64,000 nt of DNA, taken from the NCBI GenBank assembly GCA_937883785.1, contig CALGDE010000027.1, positions 1-64,000 on the forward strand, read 5' to 3'. The position numbers were made by a program, and so were the translations under genes. Within the stretch, counting starts at the first letter, position 1. Every line of letters begins with the position of its first letter. Of the stretch, positions 26,825 through 38,810 are shown in pieces. The DNA comes from an uncultured cyanobacterium. GTDB lineage: Bacteria > Cyanobacteriota > Cyanobacteriia > CACIAM-69d. Under the pieces are notes generated by a model that had not been told where the DNA came from, ran no database searches, and worked only from the letters and a program-made list of their open reading frames with translations.

Positions 26825-28489
26825 TTACTTACCGATACGGGCTTTTGCCTCATAAAGGGTGTCAACGGTGATTTCTGTAATGCCTAAACCTTGGGCAAAT
26901 TTTTCCGTATTTCGTTTCACTTTGCCGCGCACAAAAAACGGTATTTTCTTAAGCTCGGCAAGACCACTAGGAGCCCAGGTAACACCCGACTCTTCTTCCG
27001 GTGCAGATTCCGCAGGTTTGGCTTGTTCTTCGGCAGCGATCGCCACCTCAACCGCCTTTTCCATATCGGCACTGTTGGATTCGGCAGCCGTATGCAGATG
27101 GCTCATATGCCCTTCCGCAAACTCGAAATCATCGCGGAACATACCGATTAAATGCTCTTCCAAGCCCATCATTAGCGGATGGACCCAGTCATCAAAAATG
27201 ACGTTTGCCCCTTCCCAACCCATCTGCGGGGAATAGCGAGCGGGCACGTCTTGCACATGAATCGGCGTTGAAATTACGGCGCAGGGCAGCCCCAGCCGCT
27301 TGGCAATATGGCGCTCCATTTGAGTGCCCAAAACCAACTCGGGTGCAGCTTCAGCCACGGCGGCTTCCACCGCTAAATAGTCGTCCGTAATCACCGCCTC
27401 CAAATCGTGTTCTTTTGCTAAGGCGCGTACCTGTCGAGCAAACTTGCGGCTATAGGTGCCAATGCCCACCAGCGTAAAGCCCAGCTCCTCCGTAGTGATT
27501 CGGGCGGCGGCAAGCACATGGGTGGCATCACCAAAAATAAACACCCGCTTACCCGTCAAGTACGTGGAATCCACGGATCGGGAATACCAAGGCAGCCGCG
27601 ACGCACCGGGAGCTTCCGTCGACGTTATCCGGGACGCACTCCAGTTTCCCAACGTATCGGAGCGCGATCGCACCAGCACCGCCCCCACGTCAATGCCCGT
27701 TACGTCGCCAATTTCCTGAATAAAATCACGGGTAGCGCCTACGCCCAGAGGCACCGTTTTCACCGTGGGCTGCTTAAAGGATCGCTCTAGCCAACTGCAA
27801 ACGGTGTTGGAAATTTCTGGGTAAAGGGAAATATTAAAGTCCGCATCGGGCATCCGGCGAATATCGTCAGGCGTCGCCCCCAAAGGAGCCACCACGTTCG
27901 CATCAACGCCTACTTCCCCCAGCAGCTTAATTACCTCCTGAATATCGTCCCGACACCGAAATCCCAGTGCAGTGGGACCTAAAATATTCGCCTTGGGGCG
28001 CACCTGGGGATCCCGCTCGGGGCGCTGGAATCCTGGCTCTGGCACCAGCGGCAATAGGAGGGTTCGTATCAGGTGATATAAGGTCTCGCTGGCACCCCAG
28101 TTTTCCTTTTTGGAATAGGCGGGCAGCTCCAAATTCACCACCGGCACCGGCAAATTCATCCCTTGCGCTAGTGCCCCAGGCTGATCCTGAATCAACTCCG
28201 CCGTACAGCTTTCCCCCACCAACATCACCTGGGGCTGGAAGCGATCATAGGCATCCTGCACCGACGTTTTCACCATTTCCGCCGTATCGCCCCCGAGGTC
28301 TCGTGCCTGGAAGGTGGTGTAAGTAACCGGCGGACGGCGATCGCGACGCTCAATCATGGTGAACAGCAGGTCGGCGTAAGTATCCCCCTGGGGGGCATGA
28401 ATTACGTAATGCACCTGCTCCATGGAAGTGGCGACGCGCATAGCCCCCACATGGGGCGGTCCCTCATAGGTCCACAGAGTTAATTCCAT
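26825..28489 (-). CDS. chlB: Light-independent protochlorophyllide reductase subunit B, purple-bacterial BchB type
   Basis: With subunit N this NifK-like protein forms the catalytic component of DPOR, which reduces protochlorophyllide ring D without light. The 554-residue protein starts [20 protein letters not shown], as in purple BchB, not like the MKLAYWMYAG start of cyanobacterial ChlB. Asp36 ([11 protein letters not shown]), the unusual aspartate ligand of the NB cluster, is present. PVHVQD-type and [10 protein letters not shown] blocks and the C-terminal [17 protein letters not shown] domain are intact. An insertion of about 15 residues ([20 protein letters not shown]) is not in the purple sequences I recall. 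Three HIP1 octamers occur (27036, 27664, 28337). It is 54 bp after chlN. Confidence 0.97.
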   Translation of the reverse strand: MELTLWTYEGPPHVGAMRVATSMEQVHYVIHAPQGDTYADLLFTMIERRDRRPPVTYTTFQARDLGGDTAEMVKTSVQDAYDRFQPQVMLVGESCTAELIQDQPGALAQGMNLPVPVVNLELPAYSKKENWGASETLYHLIRTLLLPLVPEPGFQRPERDPQVRPKANILGPTALGFRCRDDIQEVIKLLGEVGVDANVVAPLGATPDDIRRMPDADFNISLYPEISNTVCSWLERSFKQPTVKTVPLGVGATRDFIQEIGDVTGIDVGAVLVRSRSDTLGNWSASRITSTEAPGASRLPWYSRSVDSTYLTGKRVFIFGDATHVLAAARITTEELGFTLVGIGTYSRKFARQVRALAKEHDLEAVITDDYLAVEAAVAEAAPELVLGTQMERHIAKRLGLPCAVISTPIHVQDVPARYSPQMGWEGANVIFDDWVHPLMMGLEEHLIGMFRDDFEFAEGHMSHLHTAAESNSADMEKAVEVAIAAEEQAKPAESAPEEESGVTWAPSGLAELKKIPFFVRGKVKRNTEKFAQGLGITEITVDTLYEAKARIGK

Positions 28490-28543
28490 ATCTCAAACCA
28501 AAATTAAAAAATCGGCGGTTAAAAGCGGGCTGAAAAATTGACA

Positions 28544-31007
<2,464 letters not shown>

Positions 31008-31262
31008 ATGCAACCATCTTTCGAGAACACTCGTCCCTTTCCCATTAACAGCATCGTTTGCCATGCCGATTATCCAGAGTCAAAGTTCCGTGTGATCGGA
31101 CATCTAGGACCCGACTTATGCAAGCTGACCTGCATGAACACTCCAGGTCGCTTCGGACAAATGGCAAATATTCGCCAGCTCAGCCTAGTGAAGGTGATTC
31201 CACCGTCCCAACCTGCCACCCGCGCTGTATACACGCCCAGCATCCTAATTCGTAACGTTTAA
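31008..31262 (+). CDS. Small hypothetical protein
   Basis: I do not recognise a family. The 84-residue product has a compact, protein-like sequence (INSIVCHADYPESKFRVIGH, ANIRQLSLVKVIPP) suggestive of a small beta domain. A Shine-Dalgarno sequence GGGAG stands seven bases before the ATG, which supports translation. It is isolated between the DPOR leader and MITE copy E. Confidence 0.55.
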   Translation: MQPSFENTRPFPINSIVCHADYPESKFRVIGHLGPDLCKLTCMNTPGRFGQMANIRQLSLVKVIPPSQPATRAVYTPSILIRNV

Positions 31263-31275
31263 GTCGCAGTGGTCT

Positions 31276-31417
31276 AGGGGCTGTCATCATTTAAGTGTCA
31301 AAGCCTTTGACGGCGAGGGTTTCAGCCCCCAGCATTTCTGCGCGTTAAAGGCTCTGCGTTAAGGGGCGTGTATTCCCCACTACGTAAGGCTTCTGGTGCT
31401 CAATGACGACACGTCCT
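31276..31417 (+). mobile_element. MITE-like repeat, copy E (best preserved)
   Basis: This 142-bp copy shows the family plan most clearly. Left hairpin: GGGGCTG (31277-31283) with CAGCCCC (31323-31329). Right arm: GGGGCGTG near 31363. Left end AGGGGCTGTCATCATTTAA; complement of the right end AGGACGTGTCGTCATTGAG. No reading frame is present. Confidence 0.8.
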
Positions 31418-31525
31418 GGGCTTCAAAACCTCAAGAGTCTGAAGTGCACAGCATTCAAGGCGCAGGCGAATCAATAACAAGGCGAATACAAGGCGAAAAA
31501 GAAGCAAAAATAAACCGCTATTCAA

Positions 31526-31567
31526 AAAGCCCCGGCATCGAGAGTTTCTCTACGATGCCGGGGCTTT
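31526..31567. terminator. Strong bidirectional hairpin terminator
   Basis: AAAGCCCCGGCATCG (31526-31540) pairs perfectly with CGATGCCGGGGCTTT (31553-31567) around a 12-base loop. An A tract precedes and a T-rich stretch follows, so it can serve both the plus-strand small gene and the minus-strand DUF1517 gene. Confidence 0.88.
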
Positions 31568-31668
31568 ACTTTTAAGCTCGTTTGCCCAAACCTTTCTGCT
31601 TAAGCTTTAAACATCACGTGCGTTTATTCACACACAGGACCTGCCAGTTCCAGACCCGTTTGGCATTA

Positions 31669-32691
31669 TTACACCAAGCGCAGATCTGGGTAGTAAGCCA
31701 AAATGTCGTCTTTGCTAAGCACATCGCCGTTGGCTTGGGGGCTCCACAGAATTTCCACAGCCACCAGGTCTTCAGGGGAAATTGATCCCAAGCTGCTTAA
31801 GGTTTGGCGCAGTTCCGTTTCACCCGTAATGGGCGTGGGGAAATCCAAACGGCGCTCAGCGGCGACCAAAATGGTAACCACAATGTATTCGTTAGTGGTT
31901 TCAGTGGTTAACAGAGCATCAGCACCATCTTGGGTGTTACCTCCCTGGGAAAGGGATTTTTGACTTTGGGCGCTGTTGTAATTGGACAGGGTTTCCTGAG
32001 TGAACTTTGATCGTTCTTCTAGGGACAGGCGATTGAAACCTACCTCAGCGGCATCAAGGGAAACCTGATCAGACTCAGCGTTACCGTAAACCCAGCAGTC
32101 TGGGTGGCGAAGCAAGGAGAGGGTGGCTTCCTGGAGTACCTGCGATCGCCCCACAGCGGTTCCGGTATCAGCAGTTTGAGCCATGCGGTCCAAGTCCGTT
32201 TGCAGACTGCGCGCTTGGGCCAACAGTCCCACCTGCACCTGAGCGACCGATACCAAGGATCGGGATCCCCGCTGCGATCGCTGGGCAATCATCGGCGCAC
32301 CATCATCGCTGGTGGCATTTCGCAGGGCATTGGTGACGTAGTTAATTAAGGCAAAGCCAATCATCAAGGCAAACAGGGAGCCAAAGCCGCCACCGAAACC
32401 GAAAAACGGAATCAAAAACGGAAAGCCCACGCCGCCGCCGTAGCCGCCACTGCGATAGCCCGATCCGCCATAGGAGCGTCCGCCGCCAGAATAGCTGGGG
32501 GTTGAGCGCCGGAAGGAGCCACCGCCAATACGTCCACCGCTGCGGGCTGCGAGGGCACTGCTGGCAGGACCGAAGGTAAGGGCGGCCACAAGGCCGACTA
32601 CAAGTAGGCGTTTCAACATAGGACGAAGGGCGACACTAAGGGATCGCAGACGAGATAAAAAAGCTTCTGGTAGGGAAATTTTCTTCATCAA
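31669..32691 (-). CDS. DUF1517 family membrane protein
   Basis: The 340-residue protein has an N-terminal signal or membrane segment (about 25-48, ending ASSALAAR), a Gly/Ser/Tyr-rich linker (about 50-90), a second membrane segment (about 92-118) and a conserved DUF1517 domain (about 140-340: VQVGLLAQARSLQTDLDRMA, LRHPDCWVYG, TNEYIVVTILVAAERRLDFP). Homologues occur in cyanobacteria and chloroplasts; a thylakoid or chloroplast-envelope role in acclimation to fluctuating light has been reported for plant FLAP1, which shares this domain. Role here is unknown. Confidence 0.88.
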   Translation of the reverse strand: MMKKISLPEAFLSRLRSLSVALRPMLKRLLVVGLVAALTFGPASSALAARSGGRIGGGSFRRSTPSYSGGGRSYGGSGYRSGGYGGGVGFPFLIPFFGFGGGFGSLFALMIGFALINYVTNALRNATSDDGAPMIAQRSQRGSRSLVSVAQVQVGLLAQARSLQTDLDRMAQTADTGTAVGRSQVLQEATLSLLRHPDCWVYGNAESDQVSLDAAEVGFNRLSLEERSKFTQETLSNYNSAQSQKSLSQGGNTQDGADALLTTETTNEYIVVTILVAAERRLDFPTPITGETELRQTLSSLGSISPEDLVAVEILWSPQANGDVLSKDDILAYYPDLRLV

Positions 32692-32835
32692 CGGTTGTTA
32701 CTAAAAGTTGGCAGAAAGGGCGTTGTCAAAGTTGGCAAGAAAGTCGGCAAACTCAATTAATGGAAACAAGCAAGGAATTTGGAACATACCCACAAAATCG
32801 AAGTGATTTGGGCTTTAGCTTTGTCCTAAACTTCC

Positions 32836-33078
32836 TTACCCTCCTCCAACAATTGTAACGACCTCAAAAGAGTCGCCTGCCTGTACTGGTGTGGTTTCCC
32901 AGAACTGTCGGTGGAGAATTTCCCCGTTGTACTCCACCGCAATCAGCCGAGGGTTTAGGTTCCAGTGGGTTAAAGCGCCGTACACCGTTAGCCCCGCGCC
33001 ACAGGTACGGGATTCCCCATTCACCTGAACCTTAAGGGGTTGAGCTTCTGTGGGAGCACCTTCCACGCTGTTCTCCAA
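32836..33078 (-). CDS. thiS: Sulfur carrier protein ThiS
   Basis: ThiS carries sulfur as a C-terminal thiocarboxylate for thiazole synthesis in thiamine production. The 80-residue protein has the ubiquitin-like fold with LKVQVNGESR at the start of the domain, VAVEYNGEIL-type sequence (here IAVEYNGEIL) and the terminal VVTIVGGG, ending in the required Gly-Gly. An N-terminal extension of about 14 residues precedes the domain. thiE/thiG are not adjacent. Confidence 0.92.
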   Translation of the reverse strand: MENSVEGAPTEAQPLKVQVNGESRTCGAGLTVYGALTHWNLNPRLIAVEYNGEILHRQFWETTPVQAGDSFEVVTIVGGG

Positions 33079-33289
33079 TGTTTTGACTGATTAGTGACCA
33101 TTGATTCAGTCGCCGCCCCGATTATCCGAATCCGACCGCATAATTTAGCCGCATGAATTGTTGCAGGGCAGCGACTATTTTGATCCTAGTGCCAATTATT
33201 TTGAGTGGGGTCCAAGGGCAATTTTTTAGTAACCGTTTTTAGCAATTGCCTTGAACTTTTATTGTGATAAGCACGATTATTTTGAAGTT

Positions 33290-35815
33290 TTAAAGTTGCT
33301 TCAGGACCCGAGGTCGCCACTGGCTGGGCACTTGAGCCAGCACGGTTTGGGGAGAAGAACCGTAGCTTCCCCGCAGTAACGTTTTAACCGTGGCAATTAA
33401 ACCATTTAGCAGGGGATGCTCGCTTGCGCCTTTAGACAGGTGCCGTAAGCCGTGGTTATAGGCTTCCACAGCGGCGCCTAGGTGATAGTCGGCGGAGGAG
33501 CGATCGCCCATTCCACTGGCACTTTCGCTGGTGAGTCCATGTTGGGCAAGGTACTGGTGAAGCTGGGCTAAATGGCGAGCGGTGGTGGCCCGATCAAAGG
33601 TGACGGGAATATGGGATTCAATGGCGAGGGCTTCGTTATAAAAGGCGATTCCCTGTTGGCAATAGGTCCACTCGGCGTGGGGATCCTGGCGCTGGGCAAA
33701 ATGTCCCAGGGCGCGATAGGCAATGCCCAGGTTATTGCAGGTGGCCGCGTAGGCGGCGGGATACTGTTGGCGATCGCGATAGTTCAACGCCGCGTGATAA
33801 GCAGTCACCGCATGGTCCAGCCACTGGGGATTGCGATCGCCCCGGTGCAACGTTAAATAAGCAGTGCCCAGGTTAGTTTGCAAGGTGCCGTAGTGGTAGT
33901 CGGTGGGTAAAACGCTGTCAGAGTAACGGCGGTTCCCATAGCAGCCCAGCCCTTGCAAATAAGCATGGACGGCGCGTTTAAAGCAACGGTGCGCCGAAGC
34001 CGCGTTAGAGCGATCGCCATTGCCCTGCGCCCAGTACGCCATTCCCAAGCTGTTATAGGTTTGCACCAGCCATTGAGCATCGCCGTCAGTGAATTTCCGG
34101 CGGCGGCGAATTTTCAACCACTGACTGGCGATTCCCTGGCGATAGTTTTTCACCGCCGACTCTTGATACTGGTCAACTTTATCGGTGTTGGAAGCACCCC
34201 CGTAGCGCACCAGGCTTTGCTGGGTTTCTGCCAAGGTGCGCAATAGGTTGGCGCGACGCTTAAGAAGCTGATTATTTTGCCCATCGCGACGCTCCAGAGC
34301 CCGGTTAGCCAAAGACTTATCTAAAGGCTCCAATGCCCACTGGAAACAGTCGCACGCCTTTTGCAAATCTCGCGCGATGGCGCGATGGTGGGCATCTCCC
34401 AACCGTCGCCGCTGGTCTCGGGTAACGGTTAAGGCGCGGGCGCTGTGGCAATGCCCCAAGGTTTCGTAAATTTGCGCCTGTTCAAACAGAGTGGGGCGAT
34501 GATCCGCCAAAAGCTGATGCCCAATTTCAATGGCCCGATCCATCAGCCGGCGATCGCCCGGAGCACCCTGGGCGGACTGGGCCAGCACCAACCAAGCATC
34601 CAACGCATTGGGCACAGGAGCATCGGTAGGAAATTTAGGGGAAGCGTTGTTGAACGCCCGTTGGTTGGGTGCAGGCTTGTTAGGCGCAGGTTTGTTAGAC
34701 GCAGATTTATTCAGGGCAAAACTATTCGGTGCAGGCTGACTAGATACAGGCTGGCTAGCCGATTGAAATGCCAACTGCGAATCTTTCACCTGTTCACCTC
34801 GCTGAGGAAGTAGCTTTTGAGACAGGAGCGCAGTTATTTCAGTGGAATCAACCCCAGCGGCATCACCGCCAGGGGAGTCTTGCCAAGGGAACGCTTGGAT
34901 AGGATCAAGCTGGGGCTGAAACGATGGCTGGGAAGACACATCGTCATCAGCCTCAGGATCAAAGGGACGGGGATCGCCGTCAAACTCAAAAAATCCTGTG
35001 TGCCACTGCCAAAAATCGGGTGCCGATTGACAAATGGAATTGGCCCACGGACGGGTCACCCACAGGATTAGTGCGCCGGCAGCGGGGAGCGGACGCTTCG
35101 GCAGTTGGTTGAGATTTTGAAGAAACTGGCGCTGAATATGGGCCGATTGTCGGGTCAGGTCTTCAATGCCAAAAAGCTGAACCACCGGATCATGGTTTGC
35201 GGCGGAGCTGGTTAAATAGCCCTGAGGCATGGGGCGATAGTGCTGATTCGTGTGCCGATATTGCTGGAATCCATCAAAGATCGATTGCTGTAGGCTGGGA
35301 CGCTGGGCATCCAAAGTGACCGTGACCACCTGGGAAATCAACTCTCCTCGATGGGTGCCCATGGCGCGATCGCGAATCAACCGCTGAGACAGATGGGCGC
35401 GCACCACCAAATCATCACACACCGCCACAAACACCTGCCGTCGTAGATCCAGCCCTAAGGATTGCTTAAGGCGATCGTAGGTTTTCTGGTTCCACTCTGA
35501 TAGCTCAATGGGGCGCCCCAGGGATGGAAACCCGGCGCCATAAGTTGAATCGTTGACGCCCATCGATAAGCCCGATGCAGAGTTAGAGGGGGCGGTTGAA
35601 GGGCGAGGAGAAGAACCGCCCAGCTTCTGGTATCCAGCGAATTTTTGATGTCCGGCAAAGTTGCCTGCCGCAGGACTGCTAGTGAGCTGATTCCCGGAAA
35701 GTTGGCTTCCCGAAAGCTTATTGAGAGTGGGCATTTGCTGAGCAGACATGGGGCAACCGGTGATAGTGGGGGACCTGCGGTTGGCGATAAATGCTTCCCT
35801 GGGCGAGTTATCCAA
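33290..35815 (-). CDS. Large TPR protein with low-complexity linker
   Basis: The 841-residue protein has a Ser/Gly-rich N terminus (about 1-100), a conserved-looking globular part (about 100-265, e.g. LGLDLRRQVFVAVCDDLVVR), an Asn/Pro/Ala-rich linker (about 340-395) with repeats like NKPAPNKPAPNQ, and TPR-like helical repeats (about 400-800). No catalytic motif was recognised. A later in-frame ATG (MSAQQMP, residue 23) could be the true start. It is likely a scaffold; partners are unknown. Its promoter lies in a 500-bp gap shared with the divergent DinG-like gene. Confidence 0.72.
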   Translation of the reverse strand: MDNSPREAFIANRRSPTITGCPMSAQQMPTLNKLSGSQLSGNQLTSSPAAGNFAGHQKFAGYQKLGGSSPRPSTAPSNSASGLSMGVNDSTYGAGFPSLGRPIELSEWNQKTYDRLKQSLGLDLRRQVFVAVCDDLVVRAHLSQRLIRDRAMGTHRGELISQVVTVTLDAQRPSLQQSIFDGFQQYRHTNQHYRPMPQGYLTSSAANHDPVVQLFGIEDLTRQSAHIQRQFLQNLNQLPKRPLPAAGALILWVTRPWANSICQSAPDFWQWHTGFFEFDGDPRPFDPEADDDVSSQPSFQPQLDPIQAFPWQDSPGGDAAGVDSTEITALLSQKLLPQRGEQVKDSQLAFQSASQPVSSQPAPNSFALNKSASNKPAPNKPAPNQRAFNNASPKFPTDAPVPNALDAWLVLAQSAQGAPGDRRLMDRAIEIGHQLLADHRPTLFEQAQIYETLGHCHSARALTVTRDQRRRLGDAHHRAIARDLQKACDCFQWALEPLDKSLANRALERRDGQNNQLLKRRANLLRTLAETQQSLVRYGGASNTDKVDQYQESAVKNYRQGIASQWLKIRRRRKFTDGDAQWLVQTYNSLGMAYWAQGNGDRSNAASAHRCFKRAVHAYLQGLGCYGNRRYSDSVLPTDYHYGTLQTNLGTAYLTLHRGDRNPQWLDHAVTAYHAALNYRDRQQYPAAYAATCNNLGIAYRALGHFAQRQDPHAEWTYCQQGIAFYNEALAIESHIPVTFDRATTARHLAQLHQYLAQHGLTSESASGMGDRSSADYHLGAAVEAYNHGLRHLSKGASEHPLLNGLIATVKTLLRGSYGSSPQTVLAQVPSQWRPRVLKQL

Positions 35816-36318
35816 CCGTTCATATTTCCTTTTTCTGACGTTGATCCCAATTTCAGGATGTCCAAACGGTAGAAATTCCTATGAACCCCCGGAGAAAGGG
35901 GGCGATCTCCCGGCGATCAGAGAGCGATCTATTTCCCGTGGCGATTATTGCGGTCCCAATAATCTGTGTCACCCTAGACAGTGCCCAGGGCAATTCTGGC
36001 GCAGAATATTTGCATTTACCACGGACAAGGCAGTGTCAATTTTTGCAAAGGCTTCGTCAAAATAACCGAATCTACATCCGTTATTTCACGGAGTGTATAC
36101 GGTTGCCAAACCTTTAATTGAAATTGCCAAAACTTTTCCCTATTGCATCGAGAGTGATCCCAATTTTGGCTATTTGCTCCGTCAATCGCTGTCTACGGCT
36201 ATTTCCTGGAACGGCGATCGCCAAACTTAGATTCAAACCTAAGTCCAAATAAAATCCAAACTCAATTCCCTGCCCAAAATTTTCACCACAGTGCCCCATT
36301 TTGCGTAATGCTGGATTC
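35816..36318. other. Intergenic region between divergent genes
   Basis: About 500 bases holding two divergent promoters. Short frames here have no family resemblance. No repeat, hairpin or RNA was recognised. Confidence 0.4.
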
Positions 36319-38010
36319 GTGATTGAAACTGACGTCCACCAACAGTTAAGAGCCTTTTTACGGTCCCAGGGGGAGCTACCGTGGCTACACCATCTAACGA
36401 TGGCTCGGTTGGTGGCGCGATCGTTACGGGTAAAGCGCACTGCCATTATCCAAGTGGGATCAGCAGCGGGTACCGGTCGCCATCGCCTTAGCTACCTCAC
36501 CCCGGTGTTGTTGGCACCGGAGTCTGTGGTAATTGTGGCGGCATCGGACGTGCAGCGGCGGTTAATCCACATTGAGCTGCCGCGCCTGCGCCAATGGTTA
36601 GGAAATCGCCCCCACGCCCAACGCCCTATTATTCAGTGCCAGGATCGATCAACCCTGCCTGATTTAACCCGCACCGCCGCCCTGGTTCTTGTGTCTCCTG
36701 AAATCTGGCTGGCCAGCACCCTCGCATGCTCATCATCCAGTTCGTGCCCCTTTCGCGGTATCACCACAATTATTGATGGCGCCGATGATTTGGAACAATG
36801 GGCGCGACAGATTTTGACCCTAGACATTCAACCGTCCCACTGGCAGGGGCTGATGTTGGCCTACCCTGATGCCGCCGACACCATCCGCGATACCCGCGTT
36901 GCCCTAACCCACCATGTGCTGCGCCATCCCCCAAGCCCTTACGAATGTTGGAACCTCGATAACCAAGAACGCCAATGGTTGCAGGATTTGTTGAACCGTT
37001 TGGAGCATATCGGGGACCTGGGCGATCGCGCCTTACCCCACTGGAAACAGTTGTCCAATACCCTTGCCACGCCAGATCATCCGGTGCTGGTGCATTTGGA
37101 CCGGCGCATGGGGCAGTTTCATCTATCCTGTAGCCCTCTCCATTTGGCGAATCGCCTGGCTCCCCTTTGGCATAGTCAAACCACGATTCTTATCGGCAGC
37201 TGTCTCGACGGTGACGCCCAAGCCTCCATTTTTCAGCAGCGAGTGGGGCTAGACCGGCTGCAAAATTTGGACACTGCCAAGCCCCCCCATGGGAGTGATG
37301 CTCCACAAAGTCAAACTGGGGAAAATGGAATCGCCCCAGATATGCCCCATCCCACCCTTACCTGCCTAAAATTTTCTCCGGATCGCCAACAGGAATCGAT
37401 TCAGCTTTACTTACCGGATCGCCTGCCCCTACCTAACACTCCCCAATATCAACAGGCGCTGTTGCATCATATTCACCAGCTTTTAAGTCGCTACGATGCC
37501 CTTGATGGCGATGTTCAAGGAGAGCCCGGCACCACCGTCATCCTCGTTAGTGATCTTCCCCTTAAAAATCAGCTTGCCACCCGATTAGCGGCTAATTTTG
37601 GTTCGCGGGTACGGGTCGAGGAAACAGGCTTGGACGACAACGGCATTTTGGTGTGTACCTGGGAATTTTGGCGATCGCACCAGCAAAATCTACCGGTGCC
37701 CCAGCTATTGGTGATGGCAGCCCTTCCGATCCCTTCCCTGGAAGATCCCCGCGTCGCCAGCTATGTGGCGTATTACAAACAGCAGCGCCAGGACTGGTTC
37801 CGCCTGTACCTGCTGCCCACCGCCCTCAGCGAACTGCAACGGGCGATCGCTCCCATCCGCCAAGCTGCCGCCCAGCCTAATGCTCCTGAAAGCCTGGTGG
37901 CTCTACTGGACAGCCGCGTCGTCCATCGCAGTTACGGTCAACAGGTGTTAGCGGCCCTAAGCCCCCTGGCGCGCATCAGCTATATAGACGAAAACTGTCC
38001 CCGCCCGTAA
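36319..38010 (+). CDS. DinG/Rad3-related helicase-like protein, degenerate motifs
   Basis: From GTG 36319 the product has 563 residues. It resembles cyanobacterial DinG-family superfamily 2 helicase-like proteins, starting VIETDVHQQLRAFLRSQG, then HHLTMARLVARSLR. The Walker A position reads GSAAGTGRHRLSYL, lacking the GKT lysine, and the DEAH box position reads IIDGADDLE. The C-terminal half has helicase-C-like blocks (TTVILVSDLPLKNQLATRLA, QQRQDWFRLYLLPTALSELQRAIAPIRQ). Loss of these residues argues against ATP-driven unwinding; a DNA-binding or structural role is possible. A TTG at 36301 is a less likely start. Fe-S Cys clusters are not seen. Confidence 0.68.
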   Translation: MIETDVHQQLRAFLRSQGELPWLHHLTMARLVARSLRVKRTAIIQVGSAAGTGRHRLSYLTPVLLAPESVVIVAASDVQRRLIHIELPRLRQWLGNRPHAQRPIIQCQDRSTLPDLTRTAALVLVSPEIWLASTLACSSSSSCPFRGITTIIDGADDLEQWARQILTLDIQPSHWQGLMLAYPDAADTIRDTRVALTHHVLRHPPSPYECWNLDNQERQWLQDLLNRLEHIGDLGDRALPHWKQLSNTLATPDHPVLVHLDRRMGQFHLSCSPLHLANRLAPLWHSQTTILIGSCLDGDAQASIFQQRVGLDRLQNLDTAKPPHGSDAPQSQTGENGIAPDMPHPTLTCLKFSPDRQQESIQLYLPDRLPLPNTPQYQQALLHHIHQLLSRYDALDGDVQGEPGTTVILVSDLPLKNQLATRLAANFGSRVRVEETGLDDNGILVCTWEFWRSHQQNLPVPQLLVMAALPIPSLEDPRVASYVAYYKQQRQDWFRLYLLPTALSELQRAIAPIRQAAAQPNAPESLVALLDSRVVHRSYGQQVLAALSPLARISYIDENCPRP

Positions 38011-38060
38011 GACGAATAAAACGCACCGTTTCCAGAGCGCCAAAGACAAGCCCAAGAAAT

Positions 38061-38438
38061 TTACGGCAGGGAGCCGGTGGGGTGATCACAATTGCAGCCT
38101 TCAAAATCAGCGCAGTTAATTGCATCTTCAGACAAGGCAGTGGTGGGATGTACCGTGCATTTCAAATGCATATCATTCGTAAAGTATTGGCATTTTGCGC
38201 AGGGAATTTGATGCAGCGTTTCCAATCGCTGTCTCCCATCTCGCATTAAATGAAAAAGATTACTGATTAAGGATCCAATAAATAGCCACGCCGCCACAAA
38301 ACAAATGGGTCTCAGCCACACTTCTCGACCAGTCCAAAGATCCGCCAGCAGCGTTGCACCAAAACGATAAAACTGCGCCGATAGACCAGAGCTATCGAGG
38401 CAGAACCAGTTCAAAATCCAGTGAAAAGCGCCCATCAT
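38061..38438 (-). CDS. Conserved membrane protein with C-terminal Cys motif
   Basis: The 125-residue protein has a hydrophobic segment (about 45-65) and a soluble tail with CAKCQYFTNDMHLKCTVHPT and AINCADFEGCNC. The CxxC-x10-C...C arrangement could bind zinc or an Fe-S cluster. I recall similar small proteins in many cyanobacteria, all without function. It converges on the DinG-like gene with a 50-bp gap. Confidence 0.75.
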   Translation of the reverse strand: MMGAFHWILNWFCLDSSGLSAQFYRFGATLLADLWTGREVWLRPICFVAAWLFIGSLISNLFHLMRDGRQRLETLHQIPCAKCQYFTNDMHLKCTVHPTTALSEDAINCADFEGCNCDHPTGSLP

Positions 38439-38460
38439 AAGCTCAGCGGTTCATCACACA

Positions 38461-38586
38461 AAAGCCATAGTCATTAAATCCCAAGAGCTTTGGCTGTCAG
38501 GGTTTCAGCTCTTACTCTTTTCCGTTTAAAAAGGGCTGTTACTCCGCACCCAGTAGGGTCTTGAGCGCCCAATCGACACACACCCA
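38461..38586 (+). mobile_element. MITE-like repeat, copy F
   Basis: A diverged full-length copy: CATAGTCATTAAATCCCAAG, then GTCAGGGTTTCAGCTCTTAC, AAAAGGGCTGTTACTCCGCA and the right-end TTGAGCGCCCAATCGACACA. It lies between the Cys-motif gene and the M16 peptidase. The remaining 220 bases to 38810 hold nothing I recognise. Confidence 0.6.
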
Positions 38587-38810
38587 ACCCCATAGAGAAG
38601 GCCGTGAAAACTGTATCTTTTCACCCGTGCCAGCCACCTATTGCCAACCACTGGCAACTACAGACATCAATTTAGATCTCCTATTCCCGAAGCAGGAAGC
38701 GCCGTTACGTTTTGACAAAAATATTTTTGGATTGTCTTGATCCAAAAAATCTCCTGCCCTGCCGCTGCGTACCCACTGCACTGCCCCCTGGATATGGGGT
38801 TTTAATACGG

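Noticed and set aside
36114-36446. 110-codon minus-strand frame before the DinG-like gene
   Set aside because: It overlaps the conserved start of the DinG-like protein on the other strand and lacks protein-like features.
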